Positions 46,736-56,989 of a stretch of 64,000 nt of DNA are shown piece by piece. Below the pieces are notes generated by a model that saw only the letters and a program-made list of their open reading frames with translations, was not told the DNA's origin and did not search any database. Each line of letters begins with the position of its first letter. Within the stretch, counting starts at the first letter, position 1. This DNA comes from Rathayibacter sp. SD072 (GTDB lineage: Bacteria; Actinomycetota; Actinomycetes; Actinomycetales; Microbacteriaceae), in assembly GCF_017355185.1 (NCBI RefSeq), contig NZ_JADILJ010000022.1:1-64000 (forward strand), given 5' to 3'. The translations under genes were made by a program, and so were the position numbers.

Positions 46736-46851
46736 CGGCCCCTTCTCTGCAGCAGCACCACTGGTATTCGCACGATCGGTCTCAAACTGGGTCGTCGGAT
46801 TCCTGCTCCCCTTGTAAACCGGTCTCGCTCACCCCATCTCGGAGGTTCACC

Positions 46852-47091
46852 ATGCTCTCTCTCCTCTCCACCCTTCAGTCTCACGTCGCCACCGCGAAGG
46901 ACCGCCTCCGCGAGGAGGAGGAGGGCGCGACCGCCGTCGAGTACGGCCTGCTGGTCGGACTGATCGCCATCGTCATCATCGCGGCCGTCGTCTTCCTCGG
47001 CCCGACGCTCGGGGACATCTTCCTCGACATCAACGAGAGCCTGGGCGGAGAAGGCCCCGCCGCGGAGGTCCCCGCGGACCCCGCCGACTGA
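46852..47091 (+). CDS. flp: Flp/Fap-type pilin (type IVb prepilin)
   Basis: The 79-residue major pilin has a leader of about 25 residues ending in EEEEG, then the processed start ATAVEYGLLVGLIAIVIIAA, the hydrophobic polymerisation helix of Flp pilins with its E and Y residues, and a short acidic tail. Cleavage is expected between G and A. The ATG at 46852 has GGAGG 6-10 bases upstream; a longer in-frame reading through the leader is rejected. Confidence 0.93.
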   Translation: MLSLLSTLQSHVATAKDRLREEEEGATAVEYGLLVGLIAIVIIAAVVFLGPTLGDIFLDINESLGGEGPAAEVPADPAD

Positions 47092-47169
47092 CCTCTTCGC
47101 GTCCCTCCTGGGCGGCGTCCCGGCTCTCGCCGCGACGCCGCCCACCTCTTCTCCATCGGAAGAAGAACA

Positions 47170-47550
47170 GTGAAGAGACACCTCCGCGACGAGAAAGGCG
47201 CAGTCTCTCTCGAATTCGCCATTGTGCTCCCGATCCTGATGGTCATCCTCATCGGGATAGTGGAATTCTCTCTGGCGATGAATGCGCAGATCACTCTGAC
47301 GAACGCCGCCAGAGAAGGCGCGAGAAGCATGGCTCTGCACAACAATGCATCCACTGCGAGAACCGCCGTGAAGAACGTGTCCTTCCTCTCTCCTGCACTC
47401 ACGGACGCCCAGATCTCGATCGCGCCGGCCACCTGTACCCCGGGTGCGCTCAGCACGACGACCATCAGCTACGACTACCGCCTGCTCACCGGACTCTTCG
47501 GCGACGGGATCACCTTGACCGGGAAGGCGGCGATGCGATGCGGTGGTTGA
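47170..47550 (+). CDS. tadE: TadE-like minor pilin
   Basis: The 126-residue pseudopilin has the TadE start DEKGAVSLEFAIVLPILMV, processed like Flp, one membrane helix, and NAAREGARSMAL, the conserved TadE segment. The GTG has GGAAGAAG upstream. Its codon use differs from its neighbours: AGA arginine codons, GAA and AAA are common, and the local GC is lower. Confidence 0.88.
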   Translation: MKRHLRDEKGAVSLEFAIVLPILMVILIGIVEFSLAMNAQITLTNAAREGARSMALHNNASTARTAVKNVSFLSPALTDAQISIAPATCTPGALSTTTISYDYRLLTGLFGDGITLTGKAAMRCGG

Positions 47551-48554
47551 CGCGTCGTCTCGGCGACGAGCAGGGCGCCGTCTCGATCGTGGTCGCCGCC
47601 GTCATGGTGGTGCTGCTGACCTGCGCCGCGATCGCGATCGACATCGCCAGGCTCCAGGTCGAGCGCGGGGAACTGCAGAACGGCGCCGATGCCGCGGCCC
47701 TCGCCGTGGCGCAGTCGTGTGCGAAGACCCCGTGCACCGCCCCTTCCGCGGCTCCGGCCTCGACCGTCGCTGCCGCTCGCGCCGCGGAGACGGCGGCCGT
47801 CGCCCTCGCCGCGACCTACGCCGACGCCAACGCCGGGGACGGCGCCTCCGGGTCCACGACGACCTTCCCGACCGCCACGTCGGTGCGCGTCACCGCCTCC
47901 GCCGAGGACGCCTCCACGGGGGCCGGTTCCCTCGCGACGGTGTTCGCCCCGCTGCTAGGGATCGACTCCCTCGAGGCCGAGGCGTCCGCCACCGCCTCCT
48001 GGGGCAGCCCCGGCGCCGGTGAGGCGGCGCTCGCGCTCGCGTTCGCCCCGTGCGTGTTCCAGCTGGACGGCGCGATCCAGGTCATCAGCATGCACGGCGA
48101 CTCCGGCGGCACCGCCTGCCAGACCGAGAGCCCGTCGGGGCAGCTCCTCCCTGGTGGATTCGGCTGGCTCAAGGATCCCGCCGGCACGTGCCGGGCGAAC
48201 GTGGACAGACTGAAGCCGGCCCCCGTCTCGGGCAGCACCGGCGTCAGCCTGCCCCCGGGCTGCGCCGCTCAGCTGTCGAAGCTCGGCGGCACCACCGTGC
48301 TCCTCCCCGTCTACTCCGACAAGGGCGGCACCGGGTCGGGTGGCTGGTACACGATCAGCGGTTTCGCGGCCTTCCAGGTGCTCGGCTGGAACTTCCCGGG
48401 CATGAGCTGGAACAACCAGACCTATCCGGGCGCGGGGTGCAAGGGCACCTGCAAGGGCATCATCGGGAAGTTCACGACCTTCGTCTCGCTCGACGACGCG
48501 TTCAGCCTCGGCGGCGCGGACCTCGGCGCGTCCATCATCACTCTGTCGGACTAG
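47538..48554 (+). CDS. TadG-like pilus assembly protein
   Basis: The 338-residue protein starts DEQGAVSIVVAAVMVVLLTC as a TadG/TadE-like N-terminal membrane helix, followed by LQVERGELQNGADAAALAVA, the conserved putative Flp pilus-assembly segment. The rest is a large extracellular domain with several cysteines, ending LGASIITLSD. It overlaps tadE by 13 bases. TadG is thought to anchor or tip the pilus. Confidence 0.85.
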   Translation: MRWLTRRLGDEQGAVSIVVAAVMVVLLTCAAIAIDIARLQVERGELQNGADAAALAVAQSCAKTPCTAPSAAPASTVAAARAAETAAVALAATYADANAGDGASGSTTTFPTATSVRVTASAEDASTGAGSLATVFAPLLGIDSLEAEASATASWGSPGAGEAALALAFAPCVFQLDGAIQVISMHGDSGGTACQTESPSGQLLPGGFGWLKDPAGTCRANVDRLKPAPVSGSTGVSLPPGCAAQLSKLGGTTVLLPVYSDKGGTGSGGWYTISGFAAFQVLGWNFPGMSWNNQTYPGAGCKGTCKGIIGKFTTFVSLDDAFSLGGADLGASIITLSD

Positions 48555-48567
48555 GACCCCCTGCCCC

Positions 48568-49275
48568 GTGAAGCTCCGCATCCTCTTCGCGATCCTCGGA
48601 TTCGTACTCGCCGTCATCGGCGTGATCGCCGTGACCCTCTACACGAGGGGCGCCGATCAACGCGCTCTCGAGGGCCAGCAGCCGGTCGACGTCCTCGTGC
48701 TCTCCCGCGACGCCCCCGCGGGCACCCCCTCCGAGCAGCTGTCGGAGTACCTGGAGGTGAAGCCCCTCCCGCGAGCGGCCGTCGCCGTCGGCGCCGCGAC
48801 GACGCTCGACGGCCTCGGCGGCCTCGTCACCTCGGTCGATCTGGTGACCGGGGAGCAGCTGCTGACCGTGCGGCTGGTGTCGCCGGACGCCCTCGAGGTC
48901 CCGGGTCGCGTCGACGTCCCCGCCGGACTGCAGGAGGTGACCGTGCTGCTCAGCCCCGAGCGCGTGGTCGGCGGAGGTCTCGCTCCCGGCGACACGGTCG
49001 GAGTCGTGCTCACCGTCGGGACGCAGACCCACATGCGGTTGCAGAAGGTCCTCGTGACGACGCTGCAGGGACTGGGCACGACGGCGGAGGGCGACACCAG
49101 CGGAACCGTGCCCATACCTCCCGCGTCCGTCTACGTGACACTCGCCGTGAACGGAGCCGACGCGGAGCTCCTCGTGAACGCGGCGCAGTACGCGTCGATC
49201 TGGCTGACGAAGCAGCCGGAGGGCACGGATTCGAACGGCACCCGCATCATCACGCCCGAGGAGCTCCTCCAGTGA
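48568..49275 (+). CDS. cpaB: Flp pilus assembly protein CpaB/RcpC type
   Basis: The 235-residue protein has one N-terminal membrane span (ILGFVLAVIGVIAVTLYT) and a SAF-like domain (VDVLVLSRDAPAGTP, then DLVTGEQLLTVRLV) as in CpaB. In diderms CpaB works with the secretin; in this apparently monoderm cell it may bind the cell wall around the pilus. GTG start, 13 bases after the TadG-like gene. Confidence 0.8.
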   Translation: MKLRILFAILGFVLAVIGVIAVTLYTRGADQRALEGQQPVDVLVLSRDAPAGTPSEQLSEYLEVKPLPRAAVAVGAATTLDGLGGLVTSVDLVTGEQLLTVRLVSPDALEVPGRVDVPAGLQEVTVLLSPERVVGGGLAPGDTVGVVLTVGTQTHMRLQKVLVTTLQGLGTTAEGDTSGTVPIPPASVYVTLAVNGADAELLVNAAQYASIWLTKQPEGTDSNGTRIITPEELLQ

Positions 49276-50449
49276 CCCGCTTCCTCGCGGTGACCGACGC
49301 CGCCCCCTTCGTCGACCGCGTGACCGCCGCCCTCGTCGACGACGACTCCGGGGTCATTGCGCTCCCCGCGTCCGCCACCGGGCTGCGTCCCGAGGCGATC
49401 CTCCCGCCCCCCGGCGAGGACCCGGTCGACGTGGTCCTGATCGGCCCCGGCATCGAGCGCGAGACGGCGCTGCGCTTCGCGGCCGCCCTCGACACCGCCT
49501 TCCCGCGGATCACGCTCGTCCTCGTCGCCGAGCCCGATCCCGACCTCGCGGTCGCCGCGATGAGGGCCGGCATCCGGGACGTCCTCTCCCCCGACGCCGA
49601 CGACGACTCCCTCGGCGACGTGATCCGCCGATCGAGCCGGGCCGCGCAGGCGCGGATCGGCGATCGTCCCACGGCCCCCCGCGGCGGTCGGGAGAAGAAG
49701 GTCATCGTCGTCCTCTCGCCCAAGGGCGGGGTGGGCAAGACCACGCTCTCGGTCAATCTGGCCGTCGCCCTCGGCAGTGCCGCTCCGCTCTCGACCGTCC
49801 TCGTCGACCTCGACGCCCAGTTCGGCGACGTCGCGAGCGCGCTGGGCCTGGATCCGGTGCACACCCTCCGCGACGCGGTCGGCCCGGCCGCATCCTCGGA
49901 CCTGCTGGTGCTCAAGGCCTACCTGTCCGTGCACGAGGCGGGCTTCTACTCCCTCGCCGCTCCGATCGACCCCGCCGACGCCGACCGCATCTCGTCCGAG
50001 GCGGTGACGCACCTGCTGCGGCAGCTCTCGTCCGACTTCGCCACCGTCGTCGTCGACACCTCGGCCGGGCTCACCGATCACACGCTCGCCGCCCTCGAGG
50101 TGGCGACCGACGCGCTTTTCGTCACGGCGATGGACGTCCCCGGGGTCCGAGGGCTCCGCCGCGAGCTGACCGTGCTCGAGGAGCTGGGCCTCCTGCCCGA
50201 GAACCGCCACCTGGTCGTCAACCTCGCCGAGAAGAAGTCGGGCATCACGGTGAAGGACATCGAGGCCACGGTCCGCATGTCGGTCACCGCGGTCCTGCCC
50301 CGCTCGGCCGACCTCGCGCTCGCGACCAACACGGGTCGACCGCTGCTCCTCGCCAAGCGCCGCTCCCGAGCGGCCGTGCTGCTGACCCGGCTCGCGGGCG
50401 CGTTCACCGGCGGCGACGGAGCCGCACAGCAGAGAAGGGTCAGGATCCA

Positions 50450-50453
<4 letters not shown>
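49272..50453 (+). CDS. cpaE: CpaE/TadZ-like pilus localisation ATPase
   Basis: The 393-residue protein has an N-terminal receiver-like domain (about 1-125, ending AMRAGIRDVLSPDA) and a MinD/ParA-type ATPase with the deviant Walker A SPKGGVGKTTLSVNLA near residue 148, DLDAQFGDVASALGL, and VVVDTSAGLTDHTLAAL. Such proteins place the Tad machine at the pole. GTGA overlap with cpaB. Confidence 0.88.
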
Positions 50454-51870
<1,417 letters not shown>

Positions 51871-51874
<4 letters not shown>

Positions 51875-52803
51875 TCGCGGTCCTGGGGGTCGTGCTCTGC
51901 TACGCGGCCGTGCTCGTCGTGGTCTTCGGGGTCTTCGGCTCCTCCACTCCGCGGCTCCCCGTCGAGCGGCGGCGTCCCGACGCCGGCGCCGGCGACTCCG
52001 GGCTCTCGCAGCTGACCCGCTCGACGAGCGAGGCGATCTCGGCGGCGCTGACGCGGCGGGGCTGGGCCGAGCGTCTCGCCGACGCGCTGCGCGAGGCGGG
52101 GCTGTCGCAGTCGCCCTCCGAACTGCTGATCCTGGTGTCGGCGGCGTCCGTCGTGGCCTTCCTGCTCGGGCTGCTCGCCGGCTCCGCTCTCCTCGGCGTC
52201 CTGCTCGTGGCGGTCGTCCTGGGCGTCACCGTCGCCCTCCTGCGGATCCTCGCCGATCGCCGTCGGCGCCGGTTCGCCGACCAGCTCGACGGCACCCTCC
52301 AGCTGCTCGCGAGCGGGCTGCGCGCCGGTCACTCCCTGCTCCGCGCGATCGACGCCGCCTCGCGCGAGTCGGAGGCGCCGACGGCGGAGGAGTTCGCGCG
52401 CATCGTGAACGAGACCCGCCTCGGCCGCGACCTGAACGTGTCCCTGGCCCAGACCGCCGAGCGGATGCGGAGCGAGGACCTCAGCTGGGTCGGGCAGGCG
52501 ATCGGCATCCACCGCGAGGTGGGCGGCGACCTGGCCGAGGTGCTCGACCAGGTGGGCGACACGATCCGCGAGCGCAACCAGATCCGCCGCCAGGTCTCGG
52601 CCCTCGCGGCCGAGGGCAAGATGTCCGTCTACATCCTGATGGCGCTGCCGTTCGTGGTCCTGGGCGTCCTGAGCCTGACCAGCCCGAGCTACGTGGGCAA
52701 GTTCACCGAGCACTGGCTGGGCTACGTGCTGATGGTGGTCGCCGCGATCATGTTCCTCATCGGCGGCCTCTGGATGCGCCGCGTCATCAGCTTCAAGTTC
52801 TGA
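51871..52803 (+). CDS. tadB: TadB-like pilus platform protein
   Basis: The 310-residue inner-membrane protein of the type II secretion F family has hydrophobic segments at the N-terminus, near residues 90-125 and at the end. The cytoplasmic T2SSF domain includes QLDGTLQLLASGLRAGHSLL and EVGGDLAEVLDQVGDTIRER. ATGA overlap with cpaF. Confidence 0.9.
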
Positions 52804-52816
52804 GAGGGACCGGATC

Positions 52817-53674
52817 GTGCTCCTCGCCACCCTGTGCCTGCTGGCGGCACTGCCCCTGCTCTTCGCCGCCCTGGCACCCGCGGGGGCCGAGCGCAGCGCC
52901 GCTCGCCGCAACCTGATGCAGGGGCTCGTCCAGGAGGCGGTCGACACCCGCTCGGCCGCCGATCGACTGGAGCGGATCGCGGGGAGGCTGCTGCTGCCCG
53001 GTGCGCTCCGCCGGCTCGACCGGCTGCACGCGCACGCCGGCCGTCCCGCCTCCTGGCCGCTGGGCCGGGTGATCCTCGCGAAGCCGCTCCTGATGCTCCT
53101 CGCCGCCGGCGCCGCCGCCCTCGTCATCGCGCGCCAGCCGCCGCCGATCCTCGTCCTGCTCCTCGTCGTGGTGGTGGTCGTGGCGTACTTCGTGCCCGAC
53201 CTGCTCCTGCACAGCCGCGGGCTCGAGCGGCAGGCCGCGATCGCCCTCGAGCTCCCGGATACCCTCGACCAGATGCTGATCGCCGTCGAGGCCGGACTGG
53301 GCTTCGAGGCCGCGATGGCCCGGGCGGGCGACAACGGCAAGGGCCCTCTCGCCGAGGAGCTGGTGCGCACCCTGCAGGACATGCGCGTCGGCATGACGCG
53401 GCGCGACGCCTACCGCGCACTGGAGCTGCGGACGTCGGTGCCCGACCTGCGCAGCTTCGTCCGCGCGATCGTGCAGGCCGACGTCTACGGAGTCTCGGTC
53501 AGCGGGGTGCTGCGGACGCAGGCGAAGGAGATGCGGCTGAAGCGCCGGATGCGCGCGGAGGAGAAGGCGATGAAGATCCCCGTCAACATCCTCTTCCCGC
53601 TCATGCTGTTCATCCTGCCGGTCCTCTTCATCGCGGTCCTGGGGCCGACGGTGATCTCGATCATCACCATGTGA
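52817..53674 (+). CDS. tadC: TadC-like pilus platform protein
   Basis: The 285-residue partner of TadB has an F domain with LELPDTLDQMLIAVEAGLGF and VSVSGVLRTQAKEMRLKRR, and a final span FPLMLFILPVLFIAVLGPTV. GTG start, 13 bases after tadB. It is the last gene of the pilus locus; no terminator was seen before the lacZ promoter region begins 10 bases later. Confidence 0.9.
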   Translation: MLLATLCLLAALPLLFAALAPAGAERSAARRNLMQGLVQEAVDTRSAADRLERIAGRLLLPGALRRLDRLHAHAGRPASWPLGRVILAKPLLMLLAAGAAALVIARQPPPILVLLLVVVVVVAYFVPDLLLHSRGLERQAAIALELPDTLDQMLIAVEAGLGFEAAMARAGDNGKGPLAEELVRTLQDMRVGMTRRDAYRALELRTSVPDLRSFVRAIVQADVYGVSVSGVLRTQAKEMRLKRRMRAEEKAMKIPVNILFPLMLFILPVLFIAVLGPTVISIITM

Positions 53675-53683
53675 GGACCGAAA

Positions 53684-53714
53684 TTCGAGTGTCTACTCGA
53701 GATTGTGCTAGCGT
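53684..53714 (+). promoter_or_regulatory. Second copy of the sugar-operon promoter/operator, upstream of lacZ
   Basis: Dyad TCGAGT-N4-ACTCGA (53685-53700), then 8 bases, then TAGCGT (53709-53714), preceded by TG. The layout equals 42432-42462. From 53684 to about 53770 the two regions align without gaps, ending in ACGACGA-GTGA in both. This is a candidate TetR-controlled promoter for lacZ. Confidence 0.65.
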
Positions 53715-53803
53715 CCGAGACGGCGCAGCCGCACGAGGCGGAGGCGTCCCCCCACGACGACGTGACGGCTCGACTCCGCTCGGATGCTCAGAGGCGCGCG
53801 GCG

Positions 53804-53850
53804 CCGCAGCGCTCCGGCGCGGCGGCCTGACGGAAGGCTCCGTGAAGTGA
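53804..53850 (+). pseudogene. Relic of a MalG-type permease 3' end
   Basis: The last ten codons read RGGLTEGSVK then stop, identical in protein to the end of the permease at 44798-45736 but with different third bases. Upstream, CCGCAGCGCTCC matches that gene's CTGCAGCGCTTC with a one-base deletion just after. Nothing earlier of the permease is left. Its TGA overlaps the lacZ GTG as GTGA, the kind of overlap an intact operon would have. Confidence 0.75.
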
Positions 53851-56800
53851 CCCCGACCTCGACTCCCGAGCACTACCTCACCGACACCGGCCCCGGGCGG
53901 GGCCTGCGCCGCCGGGCCCGCTCGTGGCTCCACTCCGACGCCCCCTCGATCGCGCTCGACGGGCAGTGGCGCTTCCGCCTGCTGCCGGCCGCGCCCGGCA
54001 CCCTCGGCGGACTCGACGTGCTCCCCGAGGGCGAGGGAGTGGACGACGTCGGCTCCGAGTCCTTCGACGACTCCGCCTGGGACTCGATCCCGGTGCCCGC
54101 GCACTGGGTGCTGCAGGGCGACGGCCGCTACGGCCTCCCCGCCTACACGAACGTGCAGTTCCCCTTCGCGACCGAGCCGCCCTTCGTGCCGGACGAGAAC
54201 CCCACCGGCGACTACCGCCGCACGATCGAGGTCCCGGAGTCGTGGGGCGACGCCGAGGCGGTCGTCCTGCGCTTCGACGGGGTCGAGTCGCGCTACCGGG
54301 TGTGGGTCAACGGCGTCGAGATCGGCATCGGATCCGGCAGCCGCCTCGCGCAGGAGTTCGACGTCACCGAGGCCGTGCGCCCGGGAGAGAACCTCGTCGT
54401 GGTGCGCGTGCACCAGTGGTCGGCGTCGAGCTACGTCGAGGACCAGGACCAGTGGTGGCTGCCGGGGATCTTCCGCTCGGTGCACCTGCTCGCCCGCCCC
54501 GTCGGCGGACTCGAGGACGTCTGGGTCCGCACCGGGTACTCGGAGGGCACGGGCACGATCGACGCCGAGCTGACCGCGTCGCCCGCGGCGTTCCCCGTCG
54601 TCCTGCGCGTCCCCGAGCTCGGCGTCGACGTCGAGTGGGCGAGCGCCGACGACGTCGCTCCGATCGCCCTGGACGCCGTCGAGCCGTGGTCGGCGGAGGC
54701 GCCGCGCCTCTACGACGCCGAGATCGCCTCCACCGGCGAGACCGTCTCACTCCGCCTGGGCTTCCGCACGGTCGAGATCCGCGGCGACCGCTTCCTGGTG
54801 AACGGCGAGCGCGTCGTCTTCCACGGCGTGAACCGGCACGAGACGCACCCCGACCGCGGGCGCGCCTTCGACGAGGACTCCGCCCGCGAGGACCTCGCGC
54901 TGATGAAGCGGTTCAACGTCAACGCGATCCGCACCAGTCACTACCCGCCGCACCCGCGGCTGCTCGACCTCGCCGACGAGCTCGGCTTCTGGGTGATCCT
55001 CGAGTGCGACCTCGAGACGCACGGCTTCGAGCGCTGGGGCTGGGCCGGCAACCCGAGCGACGACCCCGCCTGGCGCGAGGCGTACCTCGACCGCATCGAG
55101 CGCACCGTCGAGCGCGACAAGAACCACCCGAGCATCGTGCTCTGGTCGCTCGGCAACGAGGCCGGCACCGGCGCGAACCTCGCCGCCATGTCGGCGTGGG
55201 TGCACGGCCGCGACCCCGAGCGCCCGGTGCACTACGAGGGCGACTACACCGGCGCCTACACCGATGTGTACTCGCGGATGTACTCCTCGGTGCCCGAGAC
55301 CGAGCAGATCGGCGACGACGCGTCGCGCACCACCCTGCTCGGCTGCTCCCCCGGCGAGTCCGCGCGCCAGCGCTCCAAGCCGTTCCTGCTCTGCGAGTAC
55401 GTGCACGCCATGGGCAACGGACCCGGCGCGATCGACCAGTACGAGGACCTCGTCGAGCGCTACCCGCGCCTGCACGGCGGCTTCGTCTGGGAGTGGCGCG
55501 ACCACGGGCTCCGCGCCCGCACCGCCGACGGTGTCGAGTACTGGGCCTACGGCGGCGACTTCGGCGAGGTCGTCCACGACGGCAACTTCGTGATGGACGG
55601 CATGGTCCTCTCGGACAGCACGCCGAGCCCCGGCCTGTTCGAGTGGAAGCAGATCGTCGCGCCCGTGCGCACGCGCCTCGACGAGGACTCCGTCGTCGTC
55701 GAGAACCGCCGCCACGACGCCTCCACCGCCGACCTGCGCGTGCTGTGGCGGACGGAGGTCGACGGCCGGCTCACCGCCGAGGGCGTGCTCGAGACCGGAG
55801 TGATCGCCGCGGGCGGCTCAGCGACCGTGCCGCTGCCCGCGGTCGAGGTCGCGGGCACCGGGGAGACCTGGCTGAGCGTCGACGTCGTGCTCGCCGCCGC
55901 GACCGCCTGGGCCCCCGAGGGGCACGTCGTGCACACCGCGCAGCGCCGCCTCTCGGCCGCGGCACCGCAGCCCGTCTGGGTGCGCGCCCGCCGCGGCGGC
56001 GCCCTGGGCGACGACGCGGCCCTCGCCGTGGCGCGCTTCGGCGGCGGACGGCTGCGCTCGCTGGCCGGTCTCGCCGTCGACGGTCCGCGCGCCGAGCTGT
56101 GGCGCGCGCCCACCGACAACGACGAGGGCGCCGGATTCCCGGCGTACGTCAGCGGCGACCCGAACGCGGGCGACGGACGCGGCGTGCCCGCTCCGTCCTC
56201 GGCCGTCCGCTGGCGCGAGGCGGGCCTGGACCGCCTCGTCCCCCGCCTCGAGAGCCTCGACACCTCGGACGGCCTCCGCCGCCGCACCCGGCTCTCGGCC
56301 GCCGACCTCGACGCGGCCCTGCTGCTCGACGAGCACTGGACGGCCGACGGCGACGCCGTCATCCTCCGCGCCGACCTCGTGCCGACCGGCCGCTGGGACA
56401 TCGTCTGGCCGCGCCTCGGGCTCACCTTCGAGCTGCCCGCCTCGATCGACCGCGCCGACTGGTTCGGCACCGGGCCGCTCGAGTCCTACCCCGACAGCCT
56501 CCGCGCCGCCCGCGTGGGCCGCTTCTCGGCCGGGATCGACGCGCTGACGACCCCGTACGCGCGACCGCAGGAGAGCGGGCACCGCTCCTCCGTGCGCGAA
56601 CTGGTGCTCGCCGAGGCGGGGTCGCCGCGCCTCCGGATCGAGACGGCGCGCGACCTGCACGGACGCCTGCCCGGATTCACGCTCGCCCGGCACACTCCGC
56701 AGGAGATCTCCGCCGCGCAGCACCCGCACGAGCTGCCGCAGCCGACCCGCTCGGTCCTCACGATCGACGCCGCCCAGCACGGCCTCGGCTCCCGGGCGTG

Positions 56801-56879
56801 CGGCCCGGACGTCTGGCCCGACTTCCAGCTGCGGCCCGAGGCCCGCACGATCCTGCTGCGCTTCAGCGCGGCGGAGTGA
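53847..56879 (+). CDS. lacZ: Beta-galactosidase, glycoside hydrolase family 2
   Basis: The 1010-residue enzyme hydrolyses terminal beta-galactosides, probably in the cytoplasm (no signal peptide). The N-terminal sandwich shows NVQFPFATEPPFVP and the catalytic TIM barrel VFHGVNRHETHPDRGR. The acid/base glutamate lies in WSLGNEAGTG (about residue 438), the nucleophile in LLCEYVHAMGNG (about residue 517), and the C-terminal Bgal small chain in APTDNDEG onward. Length equals classic LacZ. The GTG at 53847 overlaps the permease relic's stop; a frame opening at 53784 reads through the relic and is rejected. Confidence 0.93.
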   Translation: MTPTSTPEHYLTDTGPGRGLRRRARSWLHSDAPSIALDGQWRFRLLPAAPGTLGGLDVLPEGEGVDDVGSESFDDSAWDSIPVPAHWVLQGDGRYGLPAYTNVQFPFATEPPFVPDENPTGDYRRTIEVPESWGDAEAVVLRFDGVESRYRVWVNGVEIGIGSGSRLAQEFDVTEAVRPGENLVVVRVHQWSASSYVEDQDQWWLPGIFRSVHLLARPVGGLEDVWVRTGYSEGTGTIDAELTASPAAFPVVLRVPELGVDVEWASADDVAPIALDAVEPWSAEAPRLYDAEIASTGETVSLRLGFRTVEIRGDRFLVNGERVVFHGVNRHETHPDRGRAFDEDSAREDLALMKRFNVNAIRTSHYPPHPRLLDLADELGFWVILECDLETHGFERWGWAGNPSDDPAWREAYLDRIERTVERDKNHPSIVLWSLGNEAGTGANLAAMSAWVHGRDPERPVHYEGDYTGAYTDVYSRMYSSVPETEQIGDDASRTTLLGCSPGESARQRSKPFLLCEYVHAMGNGPGAIDQYEDLVERYPRLHGGFVWEWRDHGLRARTADGVEYWAYGGDFGEVVHDGNFVMDGMVLSDSTPSPGLFEWKQIVAPVRTRLDEDSVVVENRRHDASTADLRVLWRTEVDGRLTAEGVLETGVIAAGGSATVPLPAVEVAGTGETWLSVDVVLAAATAWAPEGHVVHTAQRRLSAAAPQPVWVRARRGGALGDDAALAVARFGGGRLRSLAGLAVDGPRAELWRAPTDNDEGAGFPAYVSGDPNAGDGRGVPAPSSAVRWREAGLDRLVPRLESLDTSDGLRRRTRLSAADLDAALLLDEHWTADGDAVILRADLVPTGRWDIVWPRLGLTFELPASIDRADWFGTGPLESYPDSLRAARVGRFSAGIDALTTPYARPQESGHRSSVRELVLAEAGSPRLRIETARDLHGRLPGFTLARHTPQEISAAQHPHELPQPTRSVLTIDAAQHGLGSRACGPDVWPDFQLRPEARTILLRFSAAE

Positions 56880-56902
56880 CGCGGCGCCTGACGTCGCACG
56901 AA

Positions 56903-56942
56903 CGGAACGCCCGCGGGACCTCGTCGTCCCGCGGGCGTTCCG
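56903..56942. terminator. Bidirectional terminator after lacZ
   Basis: Perfect 17-bp arms (56903-56919, 56926-56942) enclose a 6-base loop in the 110-base gap between lacZ and the convergent surface-protein gene. Confidence 0.85.
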
Positions 56943-56989
56943 CGTCCTGCCCGGCGCTCGCGCCGGCTCCGATCACCCGTGCCGCGGGA

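Noticed and set aside
46695-46740. Cyclic di-GMP riboswitch before the pilin gene
   Set aside because: The hairpins lack the conserved core sequences of known cyclic di-GMP riboswitches.
46594-46851. Longer reading of the pilin gene
   Set aside because: The extra part lies in the GC-poor leader with hairpins. The ATG at 46852 has a GGAGG site and gives a normal prepilin leader.
53784-53846. ATG start for lacZ 21 codons upstream
   Set aside because: Those codons read through the permease relic in another frame; the GTG at 53847 forms the overlap expected for an operon.
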